This document shows positions 43,743-52,406 of a DNA stretch of 64,000 nucleotides, one piece after another. Every line of letters starts with the position of its first letter. Position 1 is the stretch's first letter. The position numbers were made by a program, and so were the translations under genes. This DNA comes from Roseibium litorale (GTDB taxonomy: Bacteria > Pseudomonadota > Alphaproteobacteria > Rhizobiales > Stappiaceae): the NCBI RefSeq assembly GCF_014842915.1, contig NZ_JACYXI010000003.1, positions 310,001-374,000 on the forward strand, read 5' to 3'. The notes under the pieces are model-generated. The model made no database searches. It saw only the letters and a list, made by a program, of their open reading frames with translations, and was not told the DNA's origin.

Positions 43743-44315
43743 TCATTCCTCAATCAGATGACCGATGCCCGCGCGGAAATAATCGTAGCCGGTGTAAAGC
43801 GTCAGGATTGCGGCGAACCAGAGAGCAATAAGACCCGCCAGAACAGTGCCAGGCAGCACGACTTCACCTGCGGGGCCCGCGAGCAGCAGAGCGATGGCAA
43901 CGAGCTGCACCGTGGTTTTCCATTTGGCAAGGCGCGTAACGGGAACGCTGACCTGAAGCTCTGCAAGAAACTCGCGCAGACCGGAGACAAGGATCTCGCG
44001 GCAAAGAATGATGATTGCCGCGACCATCGACCAGCCGCCGATTGTGCCGTCCGCACCAAGCATGAGGAGGCAGACCGAAACAAGGAGCTTGTCCGCAATC
44101 GGGTCCAGCATCCGTCCCAAGGCGGATTGCTGCTGCCAGGCGCGGGCAAGATATCCATCGAAGAAATCCGTTATCGCCGCGACGATAAAGATCCCGAGAG
44201 CGATCCAGCGGGGTGTGTTTCCTTCAAAATAGAAACAACCCGCGACAGCGGGAACCGCCGCGATGCGCCCATAAGTGAGAATGTTCGGCAGGCTTAAAGC
44301 GACGTTTCTTTTCAT
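43743..44315 (-). CDS. pgsA: CDP-diacylglycerol-glycerol-3-phosphate 3-phosphatidyltransferase
   Basis: Integral membrane enzyme of phosphatidylglycerol synthesis. The CDP-alcohol phosphatidyltransferase signature is complete: D-G-x2-A-R-x8-G-x3-D-x3-D in DGYLARAWQQQSALGRMLDP and following. The ATG at 44315 gives 190 residues starting MKRNVALSLPNILTYGR, the normal beginning; a start 15 codons earlier is rejected. In many Hyphomicrobiales uvrC lies just upstream of pgsA; here about 5 kb separate them. Confidence 0.96.
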   Translation of the reverse strand: MKRNVALSLPNILTYGRIAAVPAVAGCFYFEGNTPRWIALGIFIVAAITDFFDGYLARAWQQQSALGRMLDPIADKLLVSVCLLMLGADGTIGGWSMVAAIIILCREILVSGLREFLAELQVSVPVTRLAKWKTTVQLVAIALLLAGPAGEVVLPGTVLAGLIALWFAAILTLYTGYDYFRAGIGHLIEE

Positions 44316-44404
44316 GGTCTTTCGGATCTTCAGGTCCGGATGGGAACCGGACACAAGCATGGTACCGGATGGCTGTCAACGCGAAGCCGCGGCCAACTTG
44401 ACCA

Positions 44405-44692
44405 TCAATTGAACAAGGATGACCCTTGCTGATCAATCACGAGTTTTGCCTTCCGAACCATATTCTCTATGGCATCCTTTTCTGACGGCAAGGTGTCGGC
44501 CCGAATGAACTGATGAACCAGGCGCACGCCATCCGGCCCTTCCTTCTCGATGCGTCCTGCAATCTGCCACTGACCATTCACATTGCGCGGCGACGGAATG
44601 ATCTCGAACTCCTTGTAGGCGATGACGGTTTCTTCTTTTGGCGCCTTGGGCTCGGACGATCCCAAAAGACGCTTCAACAATCCACCAAGCAT
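44405..44692 (-). CDS. HlyU family protein
   Basis: Protein of 95 residues resembling HlyU (PF10115): after a basic N-terminal helix (MLGGLLKRLLG) come VIAYKEFEIIPSPRNVNGQW near residue 23, IAGRIEKEGPDGVRLVHQFI near 44 and a helical end. Vibrio HlyU is a winged-helix activator of haemolysin genes, but this alphaproteobacterial family is different and of unknown role. It lies between pgsA and the sulfotransferase gene and may have its own promoter. Confidence 0.82.
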   Translation of the reverse strand: MLGGLLKRLLGSSEPKAPKEETVIAYKEFEIIPSPRNVNGQWQIAGRIEKEGPDGVRLVHQFIRADTLPSEKDAIENMVRKAKLVIDQQGSSLFN

Positions 44693-44777
44693 GATCTTTC
44701 CTTCCGCGAGATCCGGGGCCGGGATCCGATGGATCCGTCTGTAACCGGTTTAGCTTGGTGCGCCCTTCCGCATCAAG

Positions 44778-46451
44778 TCATACATCTGTTGACATGGACG
44801 CTTTTGACCGGCCGGTGAAGTCGGTGTTGGCGGCTTCGGGAGGCCGGGAAGATGCTGCGGGTAGCGAATTGCTTTGTTCAATTACAGGAGCCAGTGGGCC
44901 GAGTGCCTGGAAAAGGTCTCCAAGGAAAGAGCTGTGACGGCGCCAGCGCCCGACGGAGGACCGATAGATCGGCCTGCGCACCTGGACGTTAGAGAATGTG
45001 GTAACCGGAGTATCGCTGTTATAGAACTCCAGACAGTCGGCCTCCCAGTCCAGCCCGGCAGAGGTGATCAAGCTCCGGCTCGTCTCTTCCTGACCGGCGA
45101 CAAGCTTTTCGTAGGACAGTCCATGGATAGGCACGGGAAGGTTGGTCTTCCAGTGGTCCATCAAGCCAGAATATGTCCGGAAATACGTGCCGACACTGGT
45201 TTGGCTGTGAGCGTAGTTGTGTTCCGGCGAAAGCGCGTGGGAAAGGAGGGACATGCATGTGTCTGCCGGTTCCCGCTCGCAGTGAATGAAGGTGGCCTTC
45301 GGGAAAAGAAGGGCCATTAGCCAGAGCATCTCGAAATTATGCGGCATCTTGTCGGTAACCCGGCTGGCGCGCTTGCTGATCCCGTCGAGAACCGCCAGAT
45401 ACCTGGATGCCAATTTCCGGAAGTCCCGGCCTTCCATCGTCCGCAGGCGCTGTTCAAGGGCTGCGCTTGGTTTGCCGTTCAGCCCAAGAGTGTCCTGCGC
45501 TTCCATGAAGAAGGAGAGTTCTCCGCCCGCAGATACCTTGCTGTGACGGTTGAAAATCTGCTCGACAAGGGTCGTGCCAGACCGGGGCATACCGAAGATG
45601 AACAGGGGTTTTTGAGAGAGAGAGCCAACATCCTGCCGTTCTTCAAAGAAGTCCTTTGTGAAGATCTCCTTCAGAAAGGCAATACGCTCTTCGTGAGCGG
45701 CCGCATCGAAAGGCTTGTAATGGATATCGCGGGCGAGCCGGTAATGGTCCCGGGCCCGCTCGGACTCTCCCAAGTCATAATAGACCTTCCCGGCCGCCCA
45801 ATGAAGGGAGGCTGCTTCATCAGGAGGCAGATCCTGGGATGGTGCGGCCAGAATGGCTTCAATCTGGTCTAGCTCTGCCGGGCGTTCCTTGTGCCGGCGG
45901 GCAAGGGCCAAGCCATGGTGTGCCGCTCCCAGTTCCTTCCCGGCTGCAATGGCTTTGCCGAACCAGTTTTTCGCGCTTTCGATCTCTCCGATAGAAACAT
46001 CAAGGCTGCCGAGACCGACCAGTGCATAGCCATTTTCCGGATCAAGCTTGAGGGCGCGGTCAAAGCTCTGCCGGGCCATCACGGGCTTGCGGTCCTGGCG
46101 GTAGACATCACCAAGCTGGGCATGGAGGTCGGCAATATCCGGCGCAAGGGCGATGGCCTTTTTCAAGGCCTCCTTGGCGCCTTTCAGGTCACGGTTCTTG
46201 AGCAGGGCGAGGCCGAGAAGCTGAAACACCTGCGGATGCTTCTTGGCCTTTGAAGCCGCGATCTGGAAATGAACGATGGCCTGGCCGGTAAAGCCTGCCT
46301 GGAATGCGGCAATTCCAAGCGAGAAATTGGCCTGAGGGTGGTTTGGAGCCTGATCCAGCACGTCCTTGAAAAGGGAGAGTGCTTCCTCAATGCGCCCTGC
46401 ATGCTGCAACGCGAGCGCGTCCGCAGCAATGCGTTCGACAGCCTGGTTCAT
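44778..46451 (-). CDS. TPR-sulfotransferase (copy 1)
   Basis: Protein of 557 residues: tetratricopeptide repeats in the first half (about 1-260), then a P-loop sulfotransferase domain. The PAPS 5'-phosphosulfate loop is FGMPRSGTTLVEQI near residue 286; the 3'-phosphate contact is IHCEREPADTCMSLLSH near 384; DKMPHNF lies near 365. The acceptor is unknown; TPR-sulfotransferases are thought to modify proteins, glycans or lipids. It is a paralogue of the gene at 46699 with identical length and upstream layout. The last 35 residues are low in complexity and unlike copy 2. No signal peptide. Confidence 0.9.
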   Translation of the reverse strand: MNQAVERIAADALALQHAGRIEEALSLFKDVLDQAPNHPQANFSLGIAAFQAGFTGQAIVHFQIAASKAKKHPQVFQLLGLALLKNRDLKGAKEALKKAIALAPDIADLHAQLGDVYRQDRKPVMARQSFDRALKLDPENGYALVGLGSLDVSIGEIESAKNWFGKAIAAGKELGAAHHGLALARRHKERPAELDQIEAILAAPSQDLPPDEAASLHWAAGKVYYDLGESERARDHYRLARDIHYKPFDAAAHEERIAFLKEIFTKDFFEERQDVGSLSQKPLFIFGMPRSGTTLVEQIFNRHSKVSAGGELSFFMEAQDTLGLNGKPSAALEQRLRTMEGRDFRKLASRYLAVLDGISKRASRVTDKMPHNFEMLWLMALLFPKATFIHCEREPADTCMSLLSHALSPEHNYAHSQTSVGTYFRTYSGLMDHWKTNLPVPIHGLSYEKLVAGQEETSRSLITSAGLDWEADCLEFYNSDTPVTTFSNVQVRRPIYRSSVGRWRRHSSFLGDLFQALGPLAPVIEQSNSLPAASSRPPEAANTDFTGRSKASMSTDV

Positions 46452-46504
46452 GTGATTGCCAATTTTCTGTTGCGCGGGCTTGGGAGAAAGCGGCGCGGAA
46501 AGAG

Positions 46505-46520
46505 TAAACTCTAGAGTTTA
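46505..46520. promoter_or_regulatory. Palindromic operator candidate before sulfotransferase 1
   Basis: A perfect 16-bp palindrome, TAAACTCTAGAGTTTA, exactly 54 nt before the start codon of the sulfotransferase at 44778. A related palindrome occupies the same place before copy 2. The form is like TetR-family operators. The protein that binds is unknown. Confidence 0.6.
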
Positions 46521-46698
46521 ATTTCTGGCAGAAATGGGTCCGAATTAAGGCCTGAATGTGCGATATTGTATCGGATTGTCTCTGCCGCGAAGGGGGCGAA
46601 CGGTGCAGATTTCCAGAAAGCCTTGTTCTCCGCCAGTTCTGGAAAGGAGCGCGCAGCCAGGCCGGGAATGCCCATAAGGGGCGTGCTCTTTTTCCGGC

Positions 46699-48372
46699 TC
46701 AGGAAAAGTTGCAGGCAATGGTCTCCTGTTGTGGATGACGGTCATTGGCCACCGGCCCTGTTTCGACGGACGAGGTCCTATGACCGGTGTCTTGTGAGGT
46801 TTCACTTGGCGCATGAGGCCCAAGCGCCTCCAGAAGGTCACCCAGATAGGCCTTGTGACGGATCCAGCGGCCAACAGAACTGAGGAAGATCGGCCTGCGG
46901 ACCTGGGTGTCCGAAATGGTCGTGACCGGAGCATCGCCTTTGTAGAACTCCAAGCATGCGTCCTGCCAGTCCAGGCCACAATGCTCGACCAGACTGCGGC
47001 TCTGCTCGATCTGGTCATGGACGAGGCGCTCATAGCTGAGGTCGCGGATCTCTAACGGTAGAACCTCTTTCCAATGTTCCATGAGCGTCATGTATTCACG
47101 GTAGTAGGCGCCAACGGTGGTTTGCGTACGGCAGTAGTTATGGGCGGGTGACATGGCGTGGGACAGAAGCGACACGCACGTATCGGCAGGGGAGCGGACG
47201 CAGTGGATGTAAGATGCCTTCGGGAACAAAACGGCCATCAGCCAGAGCATCTCGAAGTTATGCGGCATCTTGTCGGTCACATGCCGGGTGCGGCTGGAAA
47301 CGGCCTTGAGGTCCTCGATATAGCGCTGTGCGAGGATCCGGAACTCGGTCTTGCCCATGGCTTGCAGCCGGGCTTGGAGGGCGGAACCCGGCCTGGCGAG
47401 CATGCCAAAGTCATTCTGGAAATGACGGAAGAAACGCTGCTCGCCGCCGCTGGCAACATCCGAGTGACGGGCAAGAATCTGTTCGGCCAGTGTCGTGCCT
47501 GAGCGTGGCATGCCGAAGATGAAGATGGGCTTGGTGGAATTGGTACCCATTCCGGCGCGGTCCTCAAAGAAGCGGCGGTCGAAGGTTTCCCGGAGGAAAG
47601 CGAGCCGCTCCTTGTAGGCTGCGATGTCGAACGGGGCATAGTGGATGCGGCGGGCAGTGCGGAAGTGGTCGGAGGCGTGAGCCGTGTCGCCGAGATCATA
47701 GTAGATTTTTCCGGCGGCCCAGTTGAGTTCCGCCTTAGCGGCGGGGTTTGCGTCGATCTGGCTGTTTTTCAGGAGTTTTTCGATCAGGTCGAGTTCGGTG
47801 GGGCGGGTTTCATGCTGTTTGGTGAAGGCGAGACGGTGCAGGGCAGTGGGCAGTTCCTTGCCGGCCTTGACAGCTTTCGTGAACCATTCCGTTGCCTGAT
47901 CAATGTTGCCGATCGAGATTTCCAGCTGGCCCATCCCGACTAGGGCATAGCCATTGACCGGGTCCAGGGCCAAAGCCTTTTCATAGCTCTGCCGGGAGAG
48001 AACGGGCTTGTGACGCAGGCGGTGAAGGTCGCCCATATGGGCGTGAATGTCGGAGTTGTCCGGAGACAGGTTTACGGCTTTGCGCAGAGCAGCTCGGGCG
48101 CCAGGATAGTCGCCCGAGTTCATCAGAGCCAGGCCGAAAAGCTGCTGGGCTTGCGGATGTTTTGGGGCCTTTTCTGCGGCAATGGCAAGGTGGGTGAGGG
48201 CGGTGCGCAGATCCCCTGCTTGATAGGTCGCAATGCCGATCGAGAAATTTGCCTGAGCATGGGACGGATCCAGCTTCAGGACCTCACGGAAAAGGGGCAA
48301 GGCCGCGTCGATCTGCCCGGCATGCTGCAATGCCAAAGCTTCGGCAGCCAGACGATGAGTTGCCTGGGTCAT
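46699..48372 (-). CDS. TPR-sulfotransferase (copy 2)
   Basis: Paralogue of the protein at 44778, also 557 residues. TPR helices fill about 1-260 (the start TQATHRLAAEALALQHAGQI parallels copy 1), then the sulfotransferase domain: FGMPRSGTTLAEQI near residue 286, DKMPHNFEMLWL near 364 and IHCVRSPADTCVSLLSH near 383. The C-terminal tail (about 525-557) differs from copy 1. The two copies are separated by 247 nt and share their promoter region, suggesting a tandem duplication with later divergence. A sulfated cell-surface or secreted molecule is a possible product; that is inference. Confidence 0.9.
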   Translation of the reverse strand: MTQATHRLAAEALALQHAGQIDAALPLFREVLKLDPSHAQANFSIGIATYQAGDLRTALTHLAIAAEKAPKHPQAQQLFGLALMNSGDYPGARAALRKAVNLSPDNSDIHAHMGDLHRLRHKPVLSRQSYEKALALDPVNGYALVGMGQLEISIGNIDQATEWFTKAVKAGKELPTALHRLAFTKQHETRPTELDLIEKLLKNSQIDANPAAKAELNWAAGKIYYDLGDTAHASDHFRTARRIHYAPFDIAAYKERLAFLRETFDRRFFEDRAGMGTNSTKPIFIFGMPRSGTTLAEQILARHSDVASGGEQRFFRHFQNDFGMLARPGSALQARLQAMGKTEFRILAQRYIEDLKAVSSRTRHVTDKMPHNFEMLWLMAVLFPKASYIHCVRSPADTCVSLLSHAMSPAHNYCRTQTTVGAYYREYMTLMEHWKEVLPLEIRDLSYERLVHDQIEQSRSLVEHCGLDWQDACLEFYKGDAPVTTISDTQVRRPIFLSSVGRWIRHKAYLGDLLEALGPHAPSETSQDTGHRTSSVETGPVANDRHPQQETIACNFS

Positions 48373-48661
48373 ATGTCGCCATTTCCTTGAAGAGCGGAGC
48401 CTGGGAGGAAGCTGCGCGTTTCAGGTAAACTATACAGTGTAGTTTATAGCGAAATTCTTGTTCAAATGCGGCTAAATAATGTCGAGATGTATCCAGTTGT
48501 CTCTGATGGCGGAAAACTGCGGATTTGATGGCCTGAAAATAGTGAGTTATGTGCGGCGGGGAGGACCTTAATTGGTCAAAGAAGCTCGCTTATTGTTTCG
48601 CTCCTTGTTTCAGCTTCCCAGCGCTCTCAGTGCGTAGTCCGGTGGCAGGGAAGCGCCCCCT
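48373..48661. other. Leader and promoter region of sulfotransferase 2
   Basis: Non-coding stretch carrying the palindrome at 48426-48446 and sequence related to the leader of copy 1: both have a CTCCCA-type stretch about 30 nt before the start and, about 110-140 nt upstream, the minus-strand pattern CAGAGACAA followed by GATACA (positions 46572-46588) or GGATACA (48485-48508). No RNA gene was seen. Confidence 0.5.
48426..48446. promoter_or_regulatory. Palindromic operator candidate before sulfotransferase 2
   Basis: Near-perfect 21-bp palindrome with arms TAAACTA and TAGTTTA and a partly symmetric centre, exactly 54 nt before the start codon at 48372. It shares the outer TAAACT/AGTTTA with the palindrome before copy 1. 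A TTGAAC about 18 nt before the centre on the minus strand could be a -35 element, so the palindrome may cover the -10 region. Confidence 0.6.
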
Positions 48662-48724
48662 CTAGGGTACGAACCCATAAATTTGACGCGCCATTGCCGT
48701 CAAATTTATGGGTTCGTACCCTAG
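48662..48724. repeat. 27-bp perfect inverted repeat with 9-nt loop
   Basis: Arms 48662-48688 and 48698-48724 are perfectly complementary over 27 bp around a 9-nt centre (48689-48697). The outer ends are CTAG, a rare tetranucleotide in such genomes, and the right arm contains the tdk stop codon (48721-48723). No poly-T follows, so it is not a standard terminator. It may be a remnant of a small mobile palindrome, a recombination site or a strong RNA hairpin. The arms include GGGTACGAACCC. Confidence 0.9.
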
Positions 48725-49302
48725 GGCTTCAGCTTTTTCGCGGCCCAGTGTTTGCGGCACAGGGAGACATAGGTCTCTTCGCCGCCAATGACCACCTGCT
48801 CGCCTTCATCGACAATGTTTCCGTTTGCATCCATGCGGGCGACCATGGTGGCCTTGCTCCCGCACCAGCAGATGGTCTTGATTTCCCGCAGGTTGTCGGC
48901 AATTGCCAGCAGTGCCGCGCTGCCGGGGAAAAGCTTGCCCTGGAAATCGGTGCGAAGGCCGAAACACATCACCGGAATCCGCAGCTCGTCGGCGACGCGA
49001 GCCAGCTGCCAGACCTGCTTTTCTGTCAGGAACTGAGCTTCGTCGACGAAAATGGCATGCAGCGGTTCCATGGCCATCGTGGATTGTATCTGGCTGAAGA
49101 GGTCATCTTCCCGCTCGAAGATGGTCGCCTCCGAACTGAGGCCGATCCGCGACGCGATCCGCCCTTTGCCTGCGCGATCGTCCAGGGCGGCAATGAACAG
49201 CAGGGTGTTCATGCCCCGCTCCTCGTAATTGTAGGAGGCCTGGAGCAAGACGGTCGACTTGCCGGCGTTCATGGAGGAGTAGTTGAAATAGAGCTTAGCC
49301 AT
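48721..49302 (-). CDS. tdk: Thymidine kinase
   Basis: Type II thymidine kinase of 193 residues making dTMP from thymidine. P-loop SSMNAGKSTVLL near residue 8, DEAQFL near 88, and zinc ligands in CWCGSKAT near 143 and SLCRKHW near the C-terminus. The ATG at 49302 puts MAKLYFNYSSMNAGK at the start; an in-frame extension of 54 codons upstream is rejected. The stop codon and last codons lie at the outer edge of the 27-bp inverted repeat, so the C-terminal end may have been reshaped by it. Confidence 0.95.
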   Translation of the reverse strand: MAKLYFNYSSMNAGKSTVLLQASYNYEERGMNTLLFIAALDDRAGKGRIASRIGLSSEATIFEREDDLFSQIQSTMAMEPLHAIFVDEAQFLTEKQVWQLARVADELRIPVMCFGLRTDFQGKLFPGSAALLAIADNLREIKTICWCGSKATMVARMDANGNIVDEGEQVVIGGEETYVSLCRKHWAAKKLKP

Positions 49303-49491
49303 GATCGCTTCCGGCTTTGTTTTCTGTCGTTCTCGGGAATCGCTTCGCGCGGCGGCGATTGTTGACGCGGCAAGCACAAGGCTCAATGATTCTGAGCAAG
49401 GAAGCGGTGATTGACGGGGGAAAACCGCTGCTGGAACGTGGCGGCCTAATCCTTGACCGCCCATCAGGGGCAGTCAGAGAAGGGGCGGGCC

Positions 49492-51483
49492 TTATTCGTG
49501 GAAATGGTCATAAACCAGCTTGGCGATGGCCTCGGAAATTCCGGGAACCGAGGTCAGATCGTCCATACCTGCCTTCGAGACGGCTTTGGCCGTGCCGAAA
49601 TGACGGAGCAGGGCGCGTTTGCGCGTCGGGCCAATACCGGCGATGTCGTCCAACGGGTTCCTGGTGATGTCCTTCTTGCGCCGTGCACGGTGTGAGCCGA
49701 TGGCAAACCGGTGGGCCTCATCGCGCAGGCGCTGCACGAAATAGAGCACCGGATCGCGTTCGGGCAGCATGAAGGACGGTTTGCCCGGGATGAAGAACTT
49801 TTCCCGGCCCGCGTCCCGGTCCGGCCCTTTGGCGATGCCGACCAGCGGCACACCGGTTACGCCCAGGGCCTCAAGGATCTCCTGCACGGCGCCAAGCTGG
49901 CCCTGACCGCCGTCGATCAGCACCAGATCCGGCCAGGCGGGAATGTCCATGGAAGCGGCTTCATCAGCCTCGGAACCTGCTTCCTCGAAAGCTTCCTGAT
50001 CCTGCCGGAGTTCGTCTTCCTGAGTCTCCTCAGCGGTCTCTTCCAGTCTCGCATGTTCCCGCATAAGCCGGGAAAACCGCCGCGTAAGTACCTCTCGCAT
50101 CATGCCGTAGTCATCGCCCGGAACCAGGTCTTCGGACTTGATGTTGAACTTGCGGTAATGGGCCTTGGCAAAGCCTTCGGGCCCGGCAACGATCATGCCA
50201 CCAACCGCGTTGGTGCCCATGATGTGGGAGTTGTCATAGACCTCGATCCGGCGCGGGGTTTCCTTAAGGCCGAAGGCTTCCGCCACACCTTCCAGCAGGC
50301 GGGTCTGGCTGGAGGTTTCCGCAAGCCGACGCCCGAGTGCTTCGCGGGCATTGGTCAACGCATGGTCGACGAGTTCCCGCTTCTCACCACGCTTGGGAAC
50401 TGCAATCTCCACCTTCCGGCCCGTGCGTTCGCTCAAGGCCTGGGATAGAAGATCCAGCTCTTCCACTCCGTGAGACAGAAGAATCAGGCTGGGAGCAGGC
50501 TTGTCGTCATAGAACTGGGCCAAGAAGCTTTCCAGCACGGCGCTTTCATCGAAGGACTTGTCCGCCTTCGGGAAATAGGCCCGGTTGCCCCAGTTCTGGC
50601 CGGTGCGGAAGAAGAAGACCTGCACGCAGGTTTGCCCGCCTTCCTGATGAATGGCGAAGACATCCGCCTCTTCCACGGTTTGCGGATTGATGCCTTGGTG
50701 GGACTGAATGTGGGACAAGGCTGCCAGCCGGTCGCGGTAGATTGCAGCTCTTTCGAAGTCCAGAGCCTCTGAAGCGCTTTCCATGTGCTTGGCAAGTTCT
50801 GTCTTCACCAGTTGGCTTCTGCCGGACAGAAACGCCTTGGCCTCTGCGACGAGACCGCCATAGTCCTCGCCACTGATCTCACCCGTGCAAGGGCCGGCAC
50901 AGCGCTTGATTTGATAAAGCAGACAGGGGCGCGATCTGTTCTCGAAATAACTGTCGGAGCAATTGCGGATCAGGAAGGCCTTCTGAAGTGCGTTGATCGT
51001 CCGGTCGACGGCACCAGCGGAGGCAAAGGGACCAAAATACTCACCCTTGCGCTTGCGCGCGCCACGATGTTTGACGATGGCGGGAGCCGCATGATCGCCG
51101 GTGATCAGGATATAGGGAAAGGACTTGTCGTCGCGTAGCAGAACGTTGAAGCGGGGACGAAGCCGCTTGATCAGGTTCGCTTCCAGAAGCAGGGCTTCCG
51201 CTTCCGTGCGGGTGACGACAAATTCCATCGCGGCTGTCGACATGATCATGCGCATGATGCGGTTCGACTGGCCTTGCAGGCGGGTGTAGTTGGAGACCCG
51301 CTTCTTCAGGCTTCGCGCTTTGCCCACGTAGAGCACATTGCCGTCTTCATCCAGCATCCGGTAAACGCCTGGCCCCATAGGCAGGCGCTTCACCTGATCG
51401 ATGATCACATCCACACCCTTAGCAATCGGGGCAGCGAACTTGTCTTCGTCAGTCGGGGTCTGGGTGCTGGGTGTGTCTTGCAT
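49492..51483 (-). CDS. uvrC: UvrABC excision nuclease subunit C
   Basis: Nucleotide-excision repair nuclease of 663 residues cutting on both sides of a lesion. The N-terminal GIY-YIG domain shows [20 protein letters not shown] near residue 37; a UVR domain (about 220), the RNase H-like domain (DNSHIMGTN near 418, [12 protein letters not shown] near 530) and a C-terminal helix-hairpin-helix pair ([17 protein letters not shown] near 615) follow. An acidic insertion (about 475-510) separates the two nuclease parts. It is the gene upstream of which an SDR is encoded. Confidence 0.97.
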   Translation of the reverse strand: MQDTPSTQTPTDEDKFAAPIAKGVDVIIDQVKRLPMGPGVYRMLDEDGNVLYVGKARSLKKRVSNYTRLQGQSNRIMRMIMSTAAMEFVVTRTEAEALLLEANLIKRLRPRFNVLLRDDKSFPYILITGDHAAPAIVKHRGARKRKGEYFGPFASAGAVDRTINALQKAFLIRNCSDSYFENRSRPCLLYQIKRCAGPCTGEISGEDYGGLVAEAKAFLSGRSQLVKTELAKHMESASEALDFERAAIYRDRLAALSHIQSHQGINPQTVEEADVFAIHQEGGQTCVQVFFFRTGQNWGNRAYFPKADKSFDESAVLESFLAQFYDDKPAPSLILLSHGVEELDLLSQALSERTGRKVEIAVPKRGEKRELVDHALTNAREALGRRLAETSSQTRLLEGVAEAFGLKETPRRIEVYDNSHIMGTNAVGGMIVAGPEGFAKAHYRKFNIKSEDLVPGDDYGMMREVLTRRFSRLMREHARLEETAEETQEDELRQDQEAFEEAGSEADEAASMDIPAWPDLVLIDGGQGQLGAVQEILEALGVTGVPLVGIAKGPDRDAGREKFFIPGKPSFMLPERDPVLYFVQRLRDEAHRFAIGSHRARRKKDITRNPLDDIAGIGPTRKRALLRHFGTAKAVSKAGMDDLTSVPGISEAIAKLVYDHFHE

Positions 51484-51562
51484 ATGCGTTGCTGTCTGGC
51501 CGGGCGGCCCCTATCTGATTTTCTGGCCGCCGGATCAGCCTATCCGATTCCGTGGCCCAAGG

Positions 51563-52330
51563 TCATTCTCCGACGTCCGTGACATCCGGTGTCTGCCAGG
51601 CAAGATGCTGCCCGCCATCCAGGGCGATCATCTGTCCTGTTACGGACGGCGCTGACCAGAGATAACGGATCGTCGCACCAAACTCTGAAGGCTCAGGTCC
51701 GCGGTTCAGGGGAACGGCTTCCTTCTGCCGGGCGAAGTCACTCTCACTTTGCCGCGGGCTCCTGAAGCTTGGGCCGGGACCTATGGCATTGACGCGGACG
51801 CTTGGAGCCAATGCCTGAGCGAGAACCTGTGTCACTGTCCAAAGAGCGGACTTGGACAAAGTATAGGTCAGGGCCTGGGGCGTAAGCTTCCAGACCCGCT
51901 GGTCGATGATGTTCACCACAAGCCCTTGCCGTTTCCCGGAGAGGTGACGGGCAAAGCCGTCTGCAAGAAACAGCGGCGCCTTGGTGTGAATCGCCATATG
52001 GGCATCGAATTGCGCCGTATCCAGGCTGCCCGCGCGGTCGTCCTGGAATATGGAGGCATTGTTGATCAGAACATCAGCTCCACTGAACGCTTCAAGCGCC
52101 TTGCTTAGGAAGCTCTCCCGGCTTTTGTCGTCAGTGAGATCCGCGCTGAGCTCAACCGCCCGGCCGCCAAGGCGGCCAACCTCTGCCGCCAGCTCCCGGA
52201 TCTTGCCGCCATTGGTGTGAGCGTGCAGCACGAGCGACCAGCCGGCTTGTGCCAGATCCAGCGCTATGGCGCGGCCGACGCGGCTCGAAGCGCCTGTTAT
52301 GATGGCAATGGGCGGTGGTGTTGCGGCCAT
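51563..52330 (-). CDS. SDR oxidoreductase, pteridine reductase-like
   Basis: Short-chain dehydrogenase/reductase of 255 residues. The N-terminal nucleotide motif is TGASSRVGRAIALDLA; the T-G-x3-R-x-G form is the mark of pteridine reductases (PTR1/FolM) rather than classical SDRs. Catalytic TYTLSKSALW near residue 155 supplies Tyr and Lys. It probably reduces a dihydropterin (tetrahydrofolate or monapterin) with NADPH. It lies 79 nt upstream of uvrC on the same strand, a linkage often seen in alphaproteobacteria. Confidence 0.85.
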   Translation of the reverse strand: MAATPPPIAIITGASSRVGRAIALDLAQAGWSLVLHAHTNGGKIRELAAEVGRLGGRAVELSADLTDDKSRESFLSKALEAFSGADVLINNASIFQDDRAGSLDTAQFDAHMAIHTKAPLFLADGFARHLSGKRQGLVVNIIDQRVWKLTPQALTYTLSKSALWTVTQVLAQALAPSVRVNAIGPGPSFRSPRQSESDFARQKEAVPLNRGPEPSEFGATIRYLWSAPSVTGQMIALDGGQHLAWQTPDVTDVGE

Positions 52331-52406
52331 GATCCCTCCTGTTTTGACCCGTCCGGCGGGTACCTTTCCAGCCGTGGAACTGGGTGCTTACGCAAACCGC
52401 AAGCGG

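Noticed and set aside
48698-48724. tRNA T-arm-like GGGTTCGTACCC in the inverted repeat, as a possible tRNA fragment or att site
   Set aside because: The rest of a tRNA is missing and the segment is fully explained as one arm of the palindrome.
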